In this document: positions 7,312-14,177 of the stretch, one piece after another
Numbering within the stretch: the first letter of the stretch is position 1
Layout: the number at the start of each line of letters is the position of its first letter
Source of the DNA: DASXMX01 sp035483795
Lineage (GTDB): Bacteria; Planctomycetota; Phycisphaerae; Tepidisphaerales; Tepidisphaeraceae
Direction of reading: 5' to 3'
Length of the DNA stretch: 26,653 nucleotides
Assembly: GCA_035483795.1 (NCBI GenBank)
Contig: DATHPP010000016.1
Span: forward strand, 1 to 26,653
The notes under the pieces: generated by a model
What the model was told of the DNA's origin: nothing
Databases searched by the model: none
The model's input: only the letters and a program-made list of their open reading frames with translations
Program-made: the position numbers and the translations under genes

Positions 7312-7695
7312 CTACTGTTGTCCCGAAGCCGGCTGCGTGGCGGCGGCCACGCTCGCCGGGATGTAATAGACCCGATATGAATGGTTCGGGTCGAACGAGT
7401 TCTTCGAAAGTTGAGCCAGATCGGTCGTCCCGCCCGGCTGAACGGCGCCGGCGCTCTGGTAGTTGGTTACGAACACGACGCGCCTTGCCTCCTCGTCGTA
7501 GACGTACAGCGCCGCGGCGTCGGCGGGCACGACGAACGCCGGCAGCGGGAAATGGCCATACGCGATCAGCCGCGCGCCGGGCGGCACAGGGATCGCTTCT
7601 GACGGCCCCGGTGCATAGGGATTCCGCGGCGCCGGCGCGGTGCATCCGGCCAGCAGGAGAAACGCCAGGATTGGGGTCATGCTTGAGGTTCTCAT
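7312..7695 (-). CDS. Small lipoprotein, unknown function (paralogue 3 of 3)
   Basis: A 127-residue exported lipoprotein. The ATG at 7695 is preferred over an in-frame GTG at 7701 because GGGAG lies 5 bp upstream of it. Signal peptide MRTSSMTPILAFLLLAGC ends in a LAGC lipobox with Cys18 as the lipidation site. The mature part begins Pro-rich, then has an all-beta look (ALYVYDEEARRVVFVT) and ends in HSYRVYYIP. The order of features (GARLIAYG, a predicted beta region, then H-x-Y near the C-terminus) recurs in the two genes upstream. It lies 12 bp after the stop of the preceding lipoprotein gene and 57 bp before nrdJ, all on one strand. No known domain recognised. Confidence 0.75.
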   Translation of the reverse strand: MRTSSMTPILAFLLLAGCTAPAPRNPYAPGPSEAIPVPPGARLIAYGHFPLPAFVVPADAAALYVYDEEARRVVFVTNYQSAGAVQPGGTTDLAQLSKNSFDPNHSYRVYYIPASVAAATQPASGQQ

Positions 7696-7707
7696 AAGCA
7701 CTCCCGC

Positions 7708-8157
7708 CTAGGGCACCGAGTCACGGCCCGGCGCGACCTGCGTCGCCGGGGGCGGCGCGGGGTGCGGCGCCTCGGTCCGCGTCTGCCAACTCTGGCCCGA
7801 ATCCGTATCGAGCGAAATGCCGTAGCGATGCCCTGGGGCGAAGGGCCCGGCGGCCAATTTCTGTTTGCCGGCAAAGACACCGGAATCTTCGCTCACGTAA
7901 ACCATCTGATCGCGGCCTACCGAGGCCGAGACGATTTCCTCGCCCCGCGTCAGATCCATCACGTGCACCACCGACGGCTCGCGAACCTGAAACACCAGGG
8001 GAGAAACGCCCTCCGCCACCAGCACCGATTTCGGATGCTCGACCGGGGTCGGCGACTGGTGCGGGAAAACTTCCTTGAAGTCCGCGAGTTCTCCGGCGTG
8101 GGGGTTTTGCTGCTGGCAGCCGATCGCGACAACAACAACACCTGCAAGCAGGACCAT
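7708..8157 (-). CDS. Small lipoprotein, unknown function (paralogue 2 of 3)
   Basis: A 149-residue predicted lipoprotein. I start at ATG 8157, because this gives a clean signal peptide MVLLAGVVVVAIGC with lipobox AIGC. A longer frame reaches 8295 but its extra N-terminus is encoded by the inverted repeat at 8166-8240 and has no signal features. The mature part shows SVLVAEGVSPLVFQ, VVHVMDLTRGEEIV, MVYVSEDSG and a C-terminal PGHRYGISLD, in the same order as in the genes on both sides, which suggests a tandem family of small beta-rich lipoproteins. No good Shine-Dalgarno sequence precedes the chosen ATG. Function unknown. Confidence 0.7.
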   Translation of the reverse strand: MVLLAGVVVVAIGCQQQNPHAGELADFKEVFPHQSPTPVEHPKSVLVAEGVSPLVFQVREPSVVHVMDLTRGEEIVSASVGRDQMVYVSEDSGVFAGKQKLAAGPFAPGHRYGISLDTDSGQSWQTRTEAPHPAPPPATQVAPGRDSVP

Positions 8158-8165
8158 GATGAACC

Positions 8166-8240
8166 GGGAGGGCAAGGCTCCTGCCGAGCCGCATTCTTCT
8201 GCGCCGACAGGGGCCGGCTCGGCAGGAGCCTCGCCCTCCC
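8166..8240. repeat. Inverted repeat, GGGAGGGC(G/A)AGGCTCC family
   Basis: Two 26-bp arms (8166-8191 and 8215-8240) in inverted orientation differ at one position, with a 23-bp spacer. The same family is found at 23412-23463. The right arm lies upstream of the lipoprotein start at 8157 on the minus strand, so the hairpin would form in its 5' untranslated region if the gene is cotranscribed with 8404-8730. Confidence 0.9.
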
Positions 8241-8403
8241 AGGTCCAATTTCGGCCCGTGCGTGAAATACCGGGTTTTCGCGCGGCGCATCGCATGTTCG
8301 ACCGGCTTTCTCCTGCTCTGAAGCCTTCCCTGGTGAAAATGAATCTCCCGCCGATTCGGATTTCCCTTCCGATTCGGCTCGCCCGATGTGATCCGCCGCC
8401 TGT

Positions 8404-8730
8404 TTAATGGCTCGGATCGAAATAGATCTGATACTGATGGTCCGGCTGAAGGGTCTGGCTGTGATTGGCTTGGTTGCCGGCCAGAACGATCAGGTCGACG
8501 GACGGCTTGATGATGATTTGATCGCCGATATTCATGTGGCCCTCGAACACCTTCTTGTTGTCGGTGGCATCCAGCAGGTAGACGTTCCCCGAATCATGCG
8601 CGGTATAGCTCAGGCCGCTGGTTCCGGTTTGTTCGAGCCGGGCACCCGAGGGGATCGAACCTCTCCCCTGGCACCCCGCCGTCGCAATCAGCAGCAGCAC
8701 ACCGGCAAGAGTTGATGTGATCAATCGCAT
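8404..8730 (-). CDS. Small lipoprotein, unknown function (paralogue 1 of 3)
   Basis: A 108-residue predicted lipoprotein. The ATG at 8730 is chosen because GGAG lies 8 bp upstream and it gives the signal peptide MRLITSTLAGVLLLIATAGC with a TAGC lipobox (Cys20). A longer frame would start at 8757 inside a 7-bp repeat array. The mature part has IPSGARLEQTG, VYLLDATDNKKVF, GDQIIIKP and PDHQYQIYFDPSH. It shares the GAR-L...G, VY-D and PxHxYxIxF pattern with the two downstream lipoproteins. Function unknown; the compact beta-rich sequence suggests a periplasmic or membrane-surface binding role, which is inference only. Confidence 0.75.
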   Translation of the reverse strand: MRLITSTLAGVLLLIATAGCQGRGSIPSGARLEQTGTSGLSYTAHDSGNVYLLDATDNKKVFEGHMNIGDQIIIKPSVDLIVLAGNQANHSQTLQPDHQYQIYFDPSH

Positions 8731-8746
8731 GACCTGCTCCAAACTG

Positions 8747-8889
8747 TCACTTGTCACTTGTCATTGGTCACTTGTCACTTGTCACTTGTTGGGCCTCAGG
8801 CATGGGACGGGCGAGCGGCAACGAAACAGCGGACGAATGACAAATGACCAGTGACAAGTGACAAGTGACCAATGACAAGTGACCAATGA
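8747..8889. repeat. Inverted pair of 7-bp arrays (TCACTTG / CAAGTGA)
   Basis: Left arm 8747-8788 is six 7-bp units of TCACTTG type (one unit TCATTGG). Right arm 8841-8889 is seven units of the reverse complement type (CAAGTGA, with CCAATGA variants). A 52-bp spacer separates them. The right arm ends 7 bp before the dcd stop codon, so the pair occupies the whole gap between dcd and the first lipoprotein gene. Confidence 0.92.
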
Positions 8890-8896
8890 CCAATTC

Positions 8897-9457
8897 CTAA
8901 TCCACCTTTGGCAACGTCAGTCCTGCCTGGTTCTGATACTTTCCCTGCTTGTCGGCGTAGCTTACCGCGCACACGCGGTCGGCCTTGAGAAACACCAATT
9001 GCGCGATCCCTTCGTTGGCGTAAATCTTAGCCGGGAGCGGCGTGGTGTTGCTGACCTCGAGCGTGATCTTCCCCTGCCACTCCGGCTCGATCGGCGTCAC
9101 GTTCACGATGATCCCGCACCGTGCATAAGTGCTCTTGCCCACGCAGATCGCCAGCGCATCGCGCGGCATGCTCACCGTCTCCACCGTCTCGCACAACGCA
9201 AACGAGTTGGGCGGGATGAGCACGTGATCCTTGCCGGTCTCATCCGTGTCGACGGTCACGAACGAGCGCTCGCTGAACTTCTTGGGGTCGACGATCTCCG
9301 AGTTGACGTTGGTGAAGATCTTGAAGACCGAGCCGACCCGCAGGTCGTACCCGTAACTGGAAACCCCGAAGCTGATCTTGCCCGGCCGCTTGGTGTTTTC
9401 CTCGAACGGCTCGATCCCGATCAATTCCCGAATCTGCGTGTCACACAGGACGCCCAT
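8897..9457 (-). CDS. dcd: dCTP deaminase
   Basis: Deaminates dCTP, normally to dUTP (some family members go on to dUMP), supplying the dTMP pathway. The 186-residue length fits the trimeric Dcd/dUTPase fold. Family signatures: ISFGVSSYGYDLRVG (28-42), VGKSTYARCGIIVN (106-119) with the Ser109 and Arg113 equivalents of the catalytic pair, and TPIEPEWQGKITLE (121-134), where Glu134 corresponds to the general base Glu138 of E. coli Dcd. NTTPLPAKIYANEGIAQLVF (137-156) follows. ATG 9457 has GGAG at a good spacing upstream. It lies on the same strand as nrdJ, two enzymes of deoxynucleotide supply. It looks like a housekeeping enzyme rather than a defence deaminase, since it has no extra domain. Confidence 0.95.
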   Translation of the reverse strand: MGVLCDTQIRELIGIEPFEENTKRPGKISFGVSSYGYDLRVGSVFKIFTNVNSEIVDPKKFSERSFVTVDTDETGKDHVLIPPNSFALCETVETVSMPRDALAICVGKSTYARCGIIVNVTPIEPEWQGKITLEVSNTTPLPAKIYANEGIAQLVFLKADRVCAVSYADKQGKYQNQAGLTLPKVD

Positions 9458-9830
9458 CGCTTGCTCCGCATCTCGGGATCAACAGCGCGGGCACCGCCCG
9501 CCAATCTCCCGCAAAAACCTTCACTGCTGCTACGGCCTCCTGCCTCGCCTCGCCGCCAGTTCCTTTGCAATCATAGTGCCGAAACGCACCCAGCCATGCC
9601 TTTTGCCCGGTCCGCTTCACATATCGGTCGATGCGGCGAATGTACACTACATCTTGTGTAGATCAAGATTATATTCTCCAGAGGAAGTGGTGTCACTCGC
9701 GTTTCCGGACGTTAATTTCTGGCAAAGCGCGGGTTACGGTAGCAACAAAAATCTGCGCTACCCAATCGATGCCCTGGCGCAGACCAGCTTATCCACCGGC
9801 TCCCGCGACAGGCGGGGGAAAAGTCGAGCT
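9458..9830. other. Intergenic stretch upstream of dcd
   Basis: About 370 bp with no supported gene. Short frames here have no recognisable motif and no ribosome binding site. It contains an AT-rich patch at 9639-9680 that includes a small palindrome (CTACA-TCTTG-TGTAG, 9647-9661) and is the best candidate site for dcd transcription start. Confidence 0.5.
9639..9666 (-). promoter_or_regulatory. Possible promoter for dcd
   Basis: On the minus strand TTGATC (9661-9666) and TACATT (9639-9644) are separated by 16 bp and resemble sigma-70 -35 and -10 boxes (4 of 6 each). The CTACA/TGTAG palindrome overlaps the spacer and could be an operator. It lies about 180 bp upstream of dcd. The match is weak. 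Confidence 0.25.
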
Positions 9831-9988
9831 AAGCTTGAATGACGAAGCACGAATGACGAATGACGAGTCAAATCCGAATGACCGAAGGATCGAATGACGA
9901 AACGAAAACCTCGCCGCGGAGCAGTTTCGGGTTTTGGTCATTCATATTTCGAATTTGATTCGTCATTCGTCATTCGAATTTCGAGCTT
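9831..9988. repeat. Inverted pair of GAATGAC-type arrays
   Basis: Left arm about 9831-9910 is rich in GAATGAC/ACGAATG units. Right arm about 9930-9988 is its inverted counterpart (ATTCGTCATTCG...). Both arms share an outer AAGCT(T/C)GAA edge and an inner AAAACC edge, separated by a 19-bp spacer. The right arm ends 3 bp from the stop codon of the acetyltransferase gene. Confidence 0.88.
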
Positions 9989-9991
9989 CCA

Positions 9992-10903
9992 TCAGGCAGT
10001 TTCCGGTATGAACGTGGGCATCACGATTCCGCGGAAGGGCTCGAAGCTTCCGCGGACCTGGCCGAAATGGATCTCGCAATTCCGCCCACCCCACGAATAG
10101 ACCTGCTGCACGAGACCCGGCTGGTCGCTGGGAACCAGGAATACCGGGCTTTTGCCTCGATACCGGTCCAGCTCCGCCCGGATGAGCGCCGTGGCGGCTT
10201 GTTCCGTTTTCATCACGCCCGGCCCGAGCATGTTGCTGGCCGGGTGATTTACCGAGCACAGGAAACCCGCGATCGCACCATGCCCGTCATCGAGCACCGA
10301 CACATGCCAGATCCCCCGGCGATTCTCGATGAAATACGCAAAGTCCTTGGCCCGCCGAATCCCGCTCACCTGCTCCTCCAGCGCCGCCATCCTCGCGACA
10401 TCCTCCGTCTGCGCTTCCCTCACCCGCGGATCGATCGGCCCAAGCCCTTGCGCGGGCACCGGGAACAGGATGTCCTGAAAGACCGCGCGGGGCACGAATC
10501 CCGCGCGGGTGTAGAGCGAGAAGGAATCGAGGTTCATCGCACTGGACACGAGCCTGACCGGTTTGCCCTGAGCGTCCGCAAAATCCGTGATGAATTTCAG
10601 CAGCCTGGACGCCACGCCGCGGCCGAAATAATCCGGATGCACGTTCATGATCCCCAGCGAGACGTGCGTCTCGCGCGGATGATAAAAGCACGATCCGGCC
10701 AATCTCCCCAGCGGCTCATCCTCGGCGACTACGCAGCACCCTGGATCCAGGTCTTCATAAACCTCGCAGAAGAGCCGGCAGCTCGCGGCCTCGCCCCGGA
10801 AAATCGCTCCCTTTCCCGCCCGCTCATACCATCGGTTGGTCGACTCGAAGATCACCTCCGCCACCGCCGACCACTCATCTGCCCGCATCGCCCGCAGCCG
10901 CAT
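9992..10903 (-). CDS. GNAT-family N-acetyltransferase, two-domain (YitH/Acetyltransf_18-like)
   Basis: Predicted cytosolic acetyl-CoA-dependent N-acetyltransferase of 303 residues; substrate unknown. The N-terminal GNAT domain (about 1-145) has the acetyl-CoA-binding motif A in MNVHPDYFGRGVASRLL (86-102) and the SLYTRAGF motif B region (about 128-135). The C-terminal half (about 160-303) has a second GNAT-like domain ending in GIVMPTFIPETA, a pattern I associate with the Acetyltransf_18 half of YitH-like proteins. The ATG is preceded by AGGAGG at good spacing, the clearest ribosome binding site on this strand. It stands alone, with repeat elements on both sides. Confidence 0.85.
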   Translation of the reverse strand: MRLRAMRADEWSAVAEVIFESTNRWYERAGKGAIFRGEAASCRLFCEVYEDLDPGCCVVAEDEPLGRLAGSCFYHPRETHVSLGIMNVHPDYFGRGVASRLLKFITDFADAQGKPVRLVSSAMNLDSFSLYTRAGFVPRAVFQDILFPVPAQGLGPIDPRVREAQTEDVARMAALEEQVSGIRRAKDFAYFIENRRGIWHVSVLDDGHGAIAGFLCSVNHPASNMLGPGVMKTEQAATALIRAELDRYRGKSPVFLVPSDQPGLVQQVYSWGGRNCEIHFGQVRGSFEPFRGIVMPTFIPETA

Positions 10904-10932
10904 CTGAACCTCCTATCAGAAAGAAGTAGAAC

Positions 10933-11052
10933 GCCACAGATGGACACAGATGAACACAGATAAGAAAGGGCTGAACGTGACACGGGTTTTTAACCCGTGC
11001 TGGGCGCCGCGCGCGGACGAATTACTTCTGTGTTCATCCGTGTTCATCTCTG
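10933..11052. repeat. Inverted pair of ACACAGATGA-type arms with nested palindrome
   Basis: Left arm 10933-10966 (units like GGACACAGATGAACACAGAT) and right arm 11020-11052 (its inverted, slightly diverged copy) enclose a 53-bp spacer that holds the CACGGGTT palindrome of a different family at 10978-11003. The element fills the gap between the divergent acetyltransferase and membrane-protein genes. Confidence 0.85.
10978..11003. repeat. Palindromic repeat CACGGGTTTTTAACCCGTG, single copy
   Basis: A 26-bp unit, TGA + CACGGGTTTTTAACCCGTG + CTGG, with 8-bp stems and a 3-nt loop. Identical 26-bp units occur at 15514-15539 and 20657-20682, where each has an inverted partner. Here no palindromic partner is present. 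Confidence 0.95.
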
Positions 11053-11139
11053 GCGAGTCTCCTCTATCTCGCCCACTGGACACAAACATGGGAACCGATC
11101 AAGATCATCCGACGATCTTCTGGAAAAGGTGGGCACGAC

Positions 11140-12663
11140 GTGAGCATAACCTCCTGGCTGATCATCGCGGTTCTGGTGTCGTTGTCTCCCTTCCTCATCG
11201 CTGTCTTCCGACGCTTCATTCTCGTGCCGATCCGCATCCACGGCCAGCAGCGGCTGGCCGCAACTCGAAAACTGGAGCAAACCCGCGCCGAGCAGCTCAC
11301 GCCTGAAATGCAGGAGTATCTCGGTCAGACGGTGCGACAACTGCGACGGGAAGGCTTCGAAGTCGTCGCCAATGTCTGCGATGCAAAAACGCTGGCCGGC
11401 TTCAGCAGCTGGCAAACACTACTGGTCAATCGCGACAACCACATGGTCGCGGTAATCGTGATGGTCTTATCGTCTGCCACGCGTCGGATGAACTGTATCA
11501 TCGGATCGCGATTCGTGGACGGCTTCCGCATGAACACCTCGGGCAACCAGGAGCTGGGCCACATGCCCCGCAACCCCAGCAGCGATTTGGCCCGATTCGC
11601 GTGGGCGAGCGATCCGCGCTTGCTCGTCGAAGCCCACCGCCGCCGGCTCGCCCGTGCCGGCCGCGCCCCCGAAGCCGCGCTCATTCCCGAGCCGGGCCAC
11701 GAGGTTGAGTTTATGGACGAGCCACGCCGCCGCGAGCTCGAATGGTTCGAACGCTCCGGCTACTTCTACCTCAACCCCCAGCTCGACGCCTACTGCTACA
11801 CCTGGAAAGGGGCTTTCCTCACGATCTGGAAATCTGTCGGCTGGATCAAATCCATCCGCACCGCCGCCAGCGACAAACGCATGCGAAGGCTCTGGCACGA
11901 CCTGGGGATGGCCGAATTCAAACCCGCCGCGCCTGATCCGCTGGACGAACCTGCGGTCCTACCGGCGATCGGTCTGCCCGCCGCCGTTCGCACCGCCGCC
12001 CCGGCACCGCCGCCCCTGCCCGCGGCAGACCCCAGCCCGATGACGCCAAATCTCGGAATTCACTACCCAAGCTCCTTTACCAATGTCGAATTCCAACACG
12101 ACCTGGAAACCGGCTCGTTCACCGTGCACCTCGCCGCGCCTTCCTTCGCCCAGATCCTCGCGTCCAGAACTCCATCGTTCCTCGTGATCGCGGTTGCATT
12201 GCCTTCAATGCTGACCATCGCATTCCTCAGTTGGCTGTTCTGGTTTCAGGGGCAGTATCTTCCATTCGCCGAGCCGCTGGCCATGCTCGCTTACCTCGCG
12301 CTGGGCGGCGTATTCCTCGTGTTGGAGGTCAGACGTGTGCTGCGCTCGTTCATGCGCGCCAGGGGCGTCATGACCGCCACCGCGAGCCGGCAAGGCCTTC
12401 GCTTCGTGAACCGCCTGAGCAAGCGGCGCGAAGGAGAAATCCCCCGCGAGCAACTCGATCAATTCCTCATCGTCACCGAGTCACGAATGTTTCTGAAGAT
12501 GTACCGCCTCGATGCCCGCCGCCTCGATTCCGTGCCGAGGCAGCCGCTTTTTCTAAGTACGAACCGCCCGTTGCTCCTCCAAATCGCTCGATCGCTCCTC
12601 CAAGCCATGGGCCGCACTCGAACCGAAGAGACGTTGACCGTTACCGCGGATTCCCTGGCGTGA
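11140..12663 (+). CDS. Membrane-anchored protein of unknown function, three predicted TM segments
   Basis: A 507-residue protein that I do not recognise. It starts at a GTG with AGGTGG 7 bp upstream. One TM helix is predicted at about 5-24 (SWLIIAVLVSLSPFLIAVF), then a soluble region of about 260 residues rich in charged residues and Trp/Tyr (WFERSGYFYLNP, about 203-214), a Pro/Ala-rich linker at about 285-305, and a TM pair at about 346-367 and 377-396. The C-terminal 110 residues are basic and probably cytosolic. No catalytic motif is seen. It is followed by the GYD gene on the same strand after 96 bp. A peptide-binding or envelope-scaffold role would be guesswork. Confidence 0.8.
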   Translation: MSITSWLIIAVLVSLSPFLIAVFRRFILVPIRIHGQQRLAATRKLEQTRAEQLTPEMQEYLGQTVRQLRREGFEVVANVCDAKTLAGFSSWQTLLVNRDNHMVAVIVMVLSSATRRMNCIIGSRFVDGFRMNTSGNQELGHMPRNPSSDLARFAWASDPRLLVEAHRRRLARAGRAPEAALIPEPGHEVEFMDEPRRRELEWFERSGYFYLNPQLDAYCYTWKGAFLTIWKSVGWIKSIRTAASDKRMRRLWHDLGMAEFKPAAPDPLDEPAVLPAIGLPAAVRTAAPAPPPLPAADPSPMTPNLGIHYPSSFTNVEFQHDLETGSFTVHLAAPSFAQILASRTPSFLVIAVALPSMLTIAFLSWLFWFQGQYLPFAEPLAMLAYLALGGVFLVLEVRRVLRSFMRARGVMTATASRQGLRFVNRLSKRREGEIPREQLDQFLIVTESRMFLKMYRLDARRLDSVPRQPLFLSTNRPLLLQIARSLLQAMGRTRTEETLTVTADSLA

Positions 12664-12701
12664 AGCACCCTTTGTCCCTTCTCCCCATCTCAACTATTTG
12701 C

Positions 12702-12753
12702 TTGACTCCACCCCTGTCAGGAGTAGGCTGACCATTCCCACCCCTTTCAGGAG
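12702..12753 (+). promoter_or_regulatory. Candidate promoter and 16-bp direct repeat before the GYD gene
   Basis: TTGACT (12702-12707) and TAGGCT (12724-12729) are spaced 16 bp apart as a weak sigma-70-like pair. A 16-bp sequence of the form CCACCCCT(G/T)TCAGGAG occurs twice, at 12708-12723 and 12738-12753, 30 bp apart. The second copy runs into the AGGAGG ribosome binding site, so the first copy duplicates the Shine-Dalgarno region. Confidence 0.4.
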
Positions 12754-12759
12754 GAAACC

Positions 12760-13053
12760 ATGGTCCGCTTCGCCTCACTGTTCAATTTCACCGAGCAGGG
12801 CATCCGCAAATACGCCGAGACCGTCTCCCGCGCCGATGCCTTCATCAAGGAAGCCCAGAAGAGCGGCGTCAAAGTCACCGCCATGTACTGGCTGGTCGGC
12901 GCCCACGACGGCCTGGTCGTCATGGAAGCCCCCGACGAGCAGACCGCGACCGCCACCCTGCTCAAGCTCGGCTCCCTGGGCAACGTCCGCACGCAGACGA
13001 TGCGCGCCTACGACCGCGCCGAAATGGAGCCGATCGTCGCAAAGGCCAGGTAG
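12760..13053 (+). CDS. GYD-domain protein
   Basis: A 97-residue protein matching the GYD family (named for the Gly-Tyr-Asp motif; function unknown, with a dimeric alpha-beta barrel-like fold suspected). The motif region is MYWLVGAHDGLVVMEAPDE (43-61), where the usual GxYD appears as GAHDG. SLGNVRTQTMRAYD (71-84) is also typical of the family. Length is normal for the family. The ATG has a strong AGGAGG 6 bp upstream. Small cytosolic proteins of this type are common and often stand alone; the kinase gene follows after 73 bp. Confidence 0.9.
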   Translation: MVRFASLFNFTEQGIRKYAETVSRADAFIKEAQKSGVKVTAMYWLVGAHDGLVVMEAPDEQTATATLLKLGSLGNVRTQTMRAYDRAEMEPIVAKAR

Positions 13054-13096
13054 CTACCGTGAGGAGCCTCGCCCGCCTCGCCCACCCCAGTAGGAG

Positions 13097-13110
13097 CACC
13101 GTTAGCGGTG
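13097..13110. repeat. Small palindrome before the kinase gene
   Basis: CACCGTTAGCGGTG forms a 5-bp stem with a TTAG loop. It lies 16 bp before the kinase ATG, and AGTAGGA directly after it serves as the ribosome binding site, so folding could affect initiation. Confidence 0.5.
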
Positions 13111-13126
13111 AGAGTAGGATGCGGTC

Positions 13127-14023
13127 ATGTCGCGACCGCTTTTGATTGGCATCGGCGAAATCCTGTGGGACATGCTCCCCCGCGGCAAACAGCTCGGCGG
13201 GGCGCCCGCCAACTTCGCTTATCAGGCCGACGCGCTGGGCGGCCGCGGCGTGGCAGTCAGCCGCGTCGGCGATGATCCACTCGGCCATGAAATCCTGGGC
13301 CGCATCCAGGCGCTTGGCCTCAATGCCCGCGCGATCCAGATCGATCCCGATCATCCAACCGGAACGGTCGACGTGCGGGTCGATTCGGCGGGCGTTCCTC
13401 AGTATGTGATCCATCCGGACGTCGCCTGGGATTATCTACAGATCGAGACGCCGCTGCTCGAGCTGGCACGGCAGGCGGATTGCGTCGGCTTCGGAACGCT
13501 TGCGCAACGCTCGGCGCAAACCCGCGCGACCGTCTATGCATTCCTGGAAGCCACGCGGCCTGACTGTCTGCGCATTTTCGACATCAATCTCCGCCAGAAC
13601 TATTTCAGCCGCGAGGTGGTCCACGATCTTCTCTCGATGTCGAACGCGCTCAAGCTCAATGACCATGAATTGCCGGTCGTCGCGCAGCTGCTCGGCCTGG
13701 GTGGCGACGCAGACGAAGCGATCAGGGAGCTGATGAATCGATACCGGCTTATGCTCGTCGCGCTGACGCGCGGGAGTGCGGGCAGCCGACTTCACGATGC
13801 CGACGGCGCCGTCTTCGAGCATCCCGGCGTCGCGGCGCAAGTCGTCGACACCGTCGGCGCCGGCGACGCATTTACCGGCGCGCTGGCACTGGGGCTGCTT
13901 TCCGATATGCCGCTGGATCAAATCAGCCAGCGCGCCAATGAGGTGGCGGGGTATGTCTGTTCGCAACCCGGCGCGACACCGGTGATGCCGCCGGAGCTGC
14001 AAATGGTGACGGACGCGGGCTGA
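13127..14023 (+). CDS. PfkB-family carbohydrate kinase (fructokinase-like)
   Basis: ATP-dependent sugar kinase of the ribokinase/PfkB family, cytosolic, 298 residues as usual for the family. The N-terminal sugar-site motif is GGAPANFAYQADALGG (24-39). The C-terminal signature is DTVGAGDAFTGAL (241-253) with the catalytic base Asp247 and the GAGD anion hole. FDINLRQNYF (151-160) and LKLNDHEL (175-182) fit fructokinases and 2-keto-3-deoxygluconate kinases, so the substrate is probably fructose or a related keto-sugar, which is inference. AGTAGGA lies 7 bp upstream of the ATG. No sugar transporter or isomerase gene is nearby to refine the substrate. Confidence 0.9.
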   Translation: MSRPLLIGIGEILWDMLPRGKQLGGAPANFAYQADALGGRGVAVSRVGDDPLGHEILGRIQALGLNARAIQIDPDHPTGTVDVRVDSAGVPQYVIHPDVAWDYLQIETPLLELARQADCVGFGTLAQRSAQTRATVYAFLEATRPDCLRIFDINLRQNYFSREVVHDLLSMSNALKLNDHELPVVAQLLGLGGDADEAIRELMNRYRLMLVALTRGSAGSRLHDADGAVFEHPGVAAQVVDTVGAGDAFTGALALGLLSDMPLDQISQRANEVAGYVCSQPGATPVMPPELQMVTDAG

Positions 14024-14063
14024 GTGGCGCCAGGGGGCGCTGGAAGCGGCATTGATTCTCGTG

Positions 14064-14164
14064 GCACGGGCTTCCAGCCCGTGCAAGCGGGTTTCGAACT
14101 CACAGAAATCTTGAAGTGCGATTTTCGTAGTCAAAGATCGAAAGCACGGGCTGGGAGCGCGTGC
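14064..14164. repeat. Inverted pair of GCACGGGCTTCCAGCCCGTGC palindromes
   Basis: Palindrome 14064-14084 (stem GCACGGGCT, loop TCC) and a diverged, inverted copy at 14144-14164 are separated by 59 bp. The gap lies between the convergent kinase and cytochrome-WD40 genes, so the stems could also act in transcript termination, although no T-run follows. Confidence 0.8.
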
Positions 14165-14177
14165 TACAAGAACGTAT

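Noticed and set aside
2824..7380. Long open frames on the plus strand opposite nrdJ (2824-4632 and 5119-7380)
   Set aside because: They are mirror frames of a GC-rich gene, biased in Gly/Ala/Asp/Glu/Val with no domains, while the minus strand encodes an unmistakable NrdJ.
8158..8295. N-terminal extension of the lipoprotein at 7708-8157
   Set aside because: The extension is the translated inverted repeat (WEGEAPAEP-type peptide) and would bury the lipoprotein signal sequence.
8747..8889. CRISPR array
   Set aside because: Units are 7 bp in direct contact without spacers, mirrored in two arms, and no cas gene is present.
10950..11306. Small plus-strand gene starting in the ACACAGATGA repeat
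   Set aside because: Its N-terminus is translated repeat (the TRVFNPCW peptide of the palindrome) and it overlaps the start of the well-supported gene at 11140.
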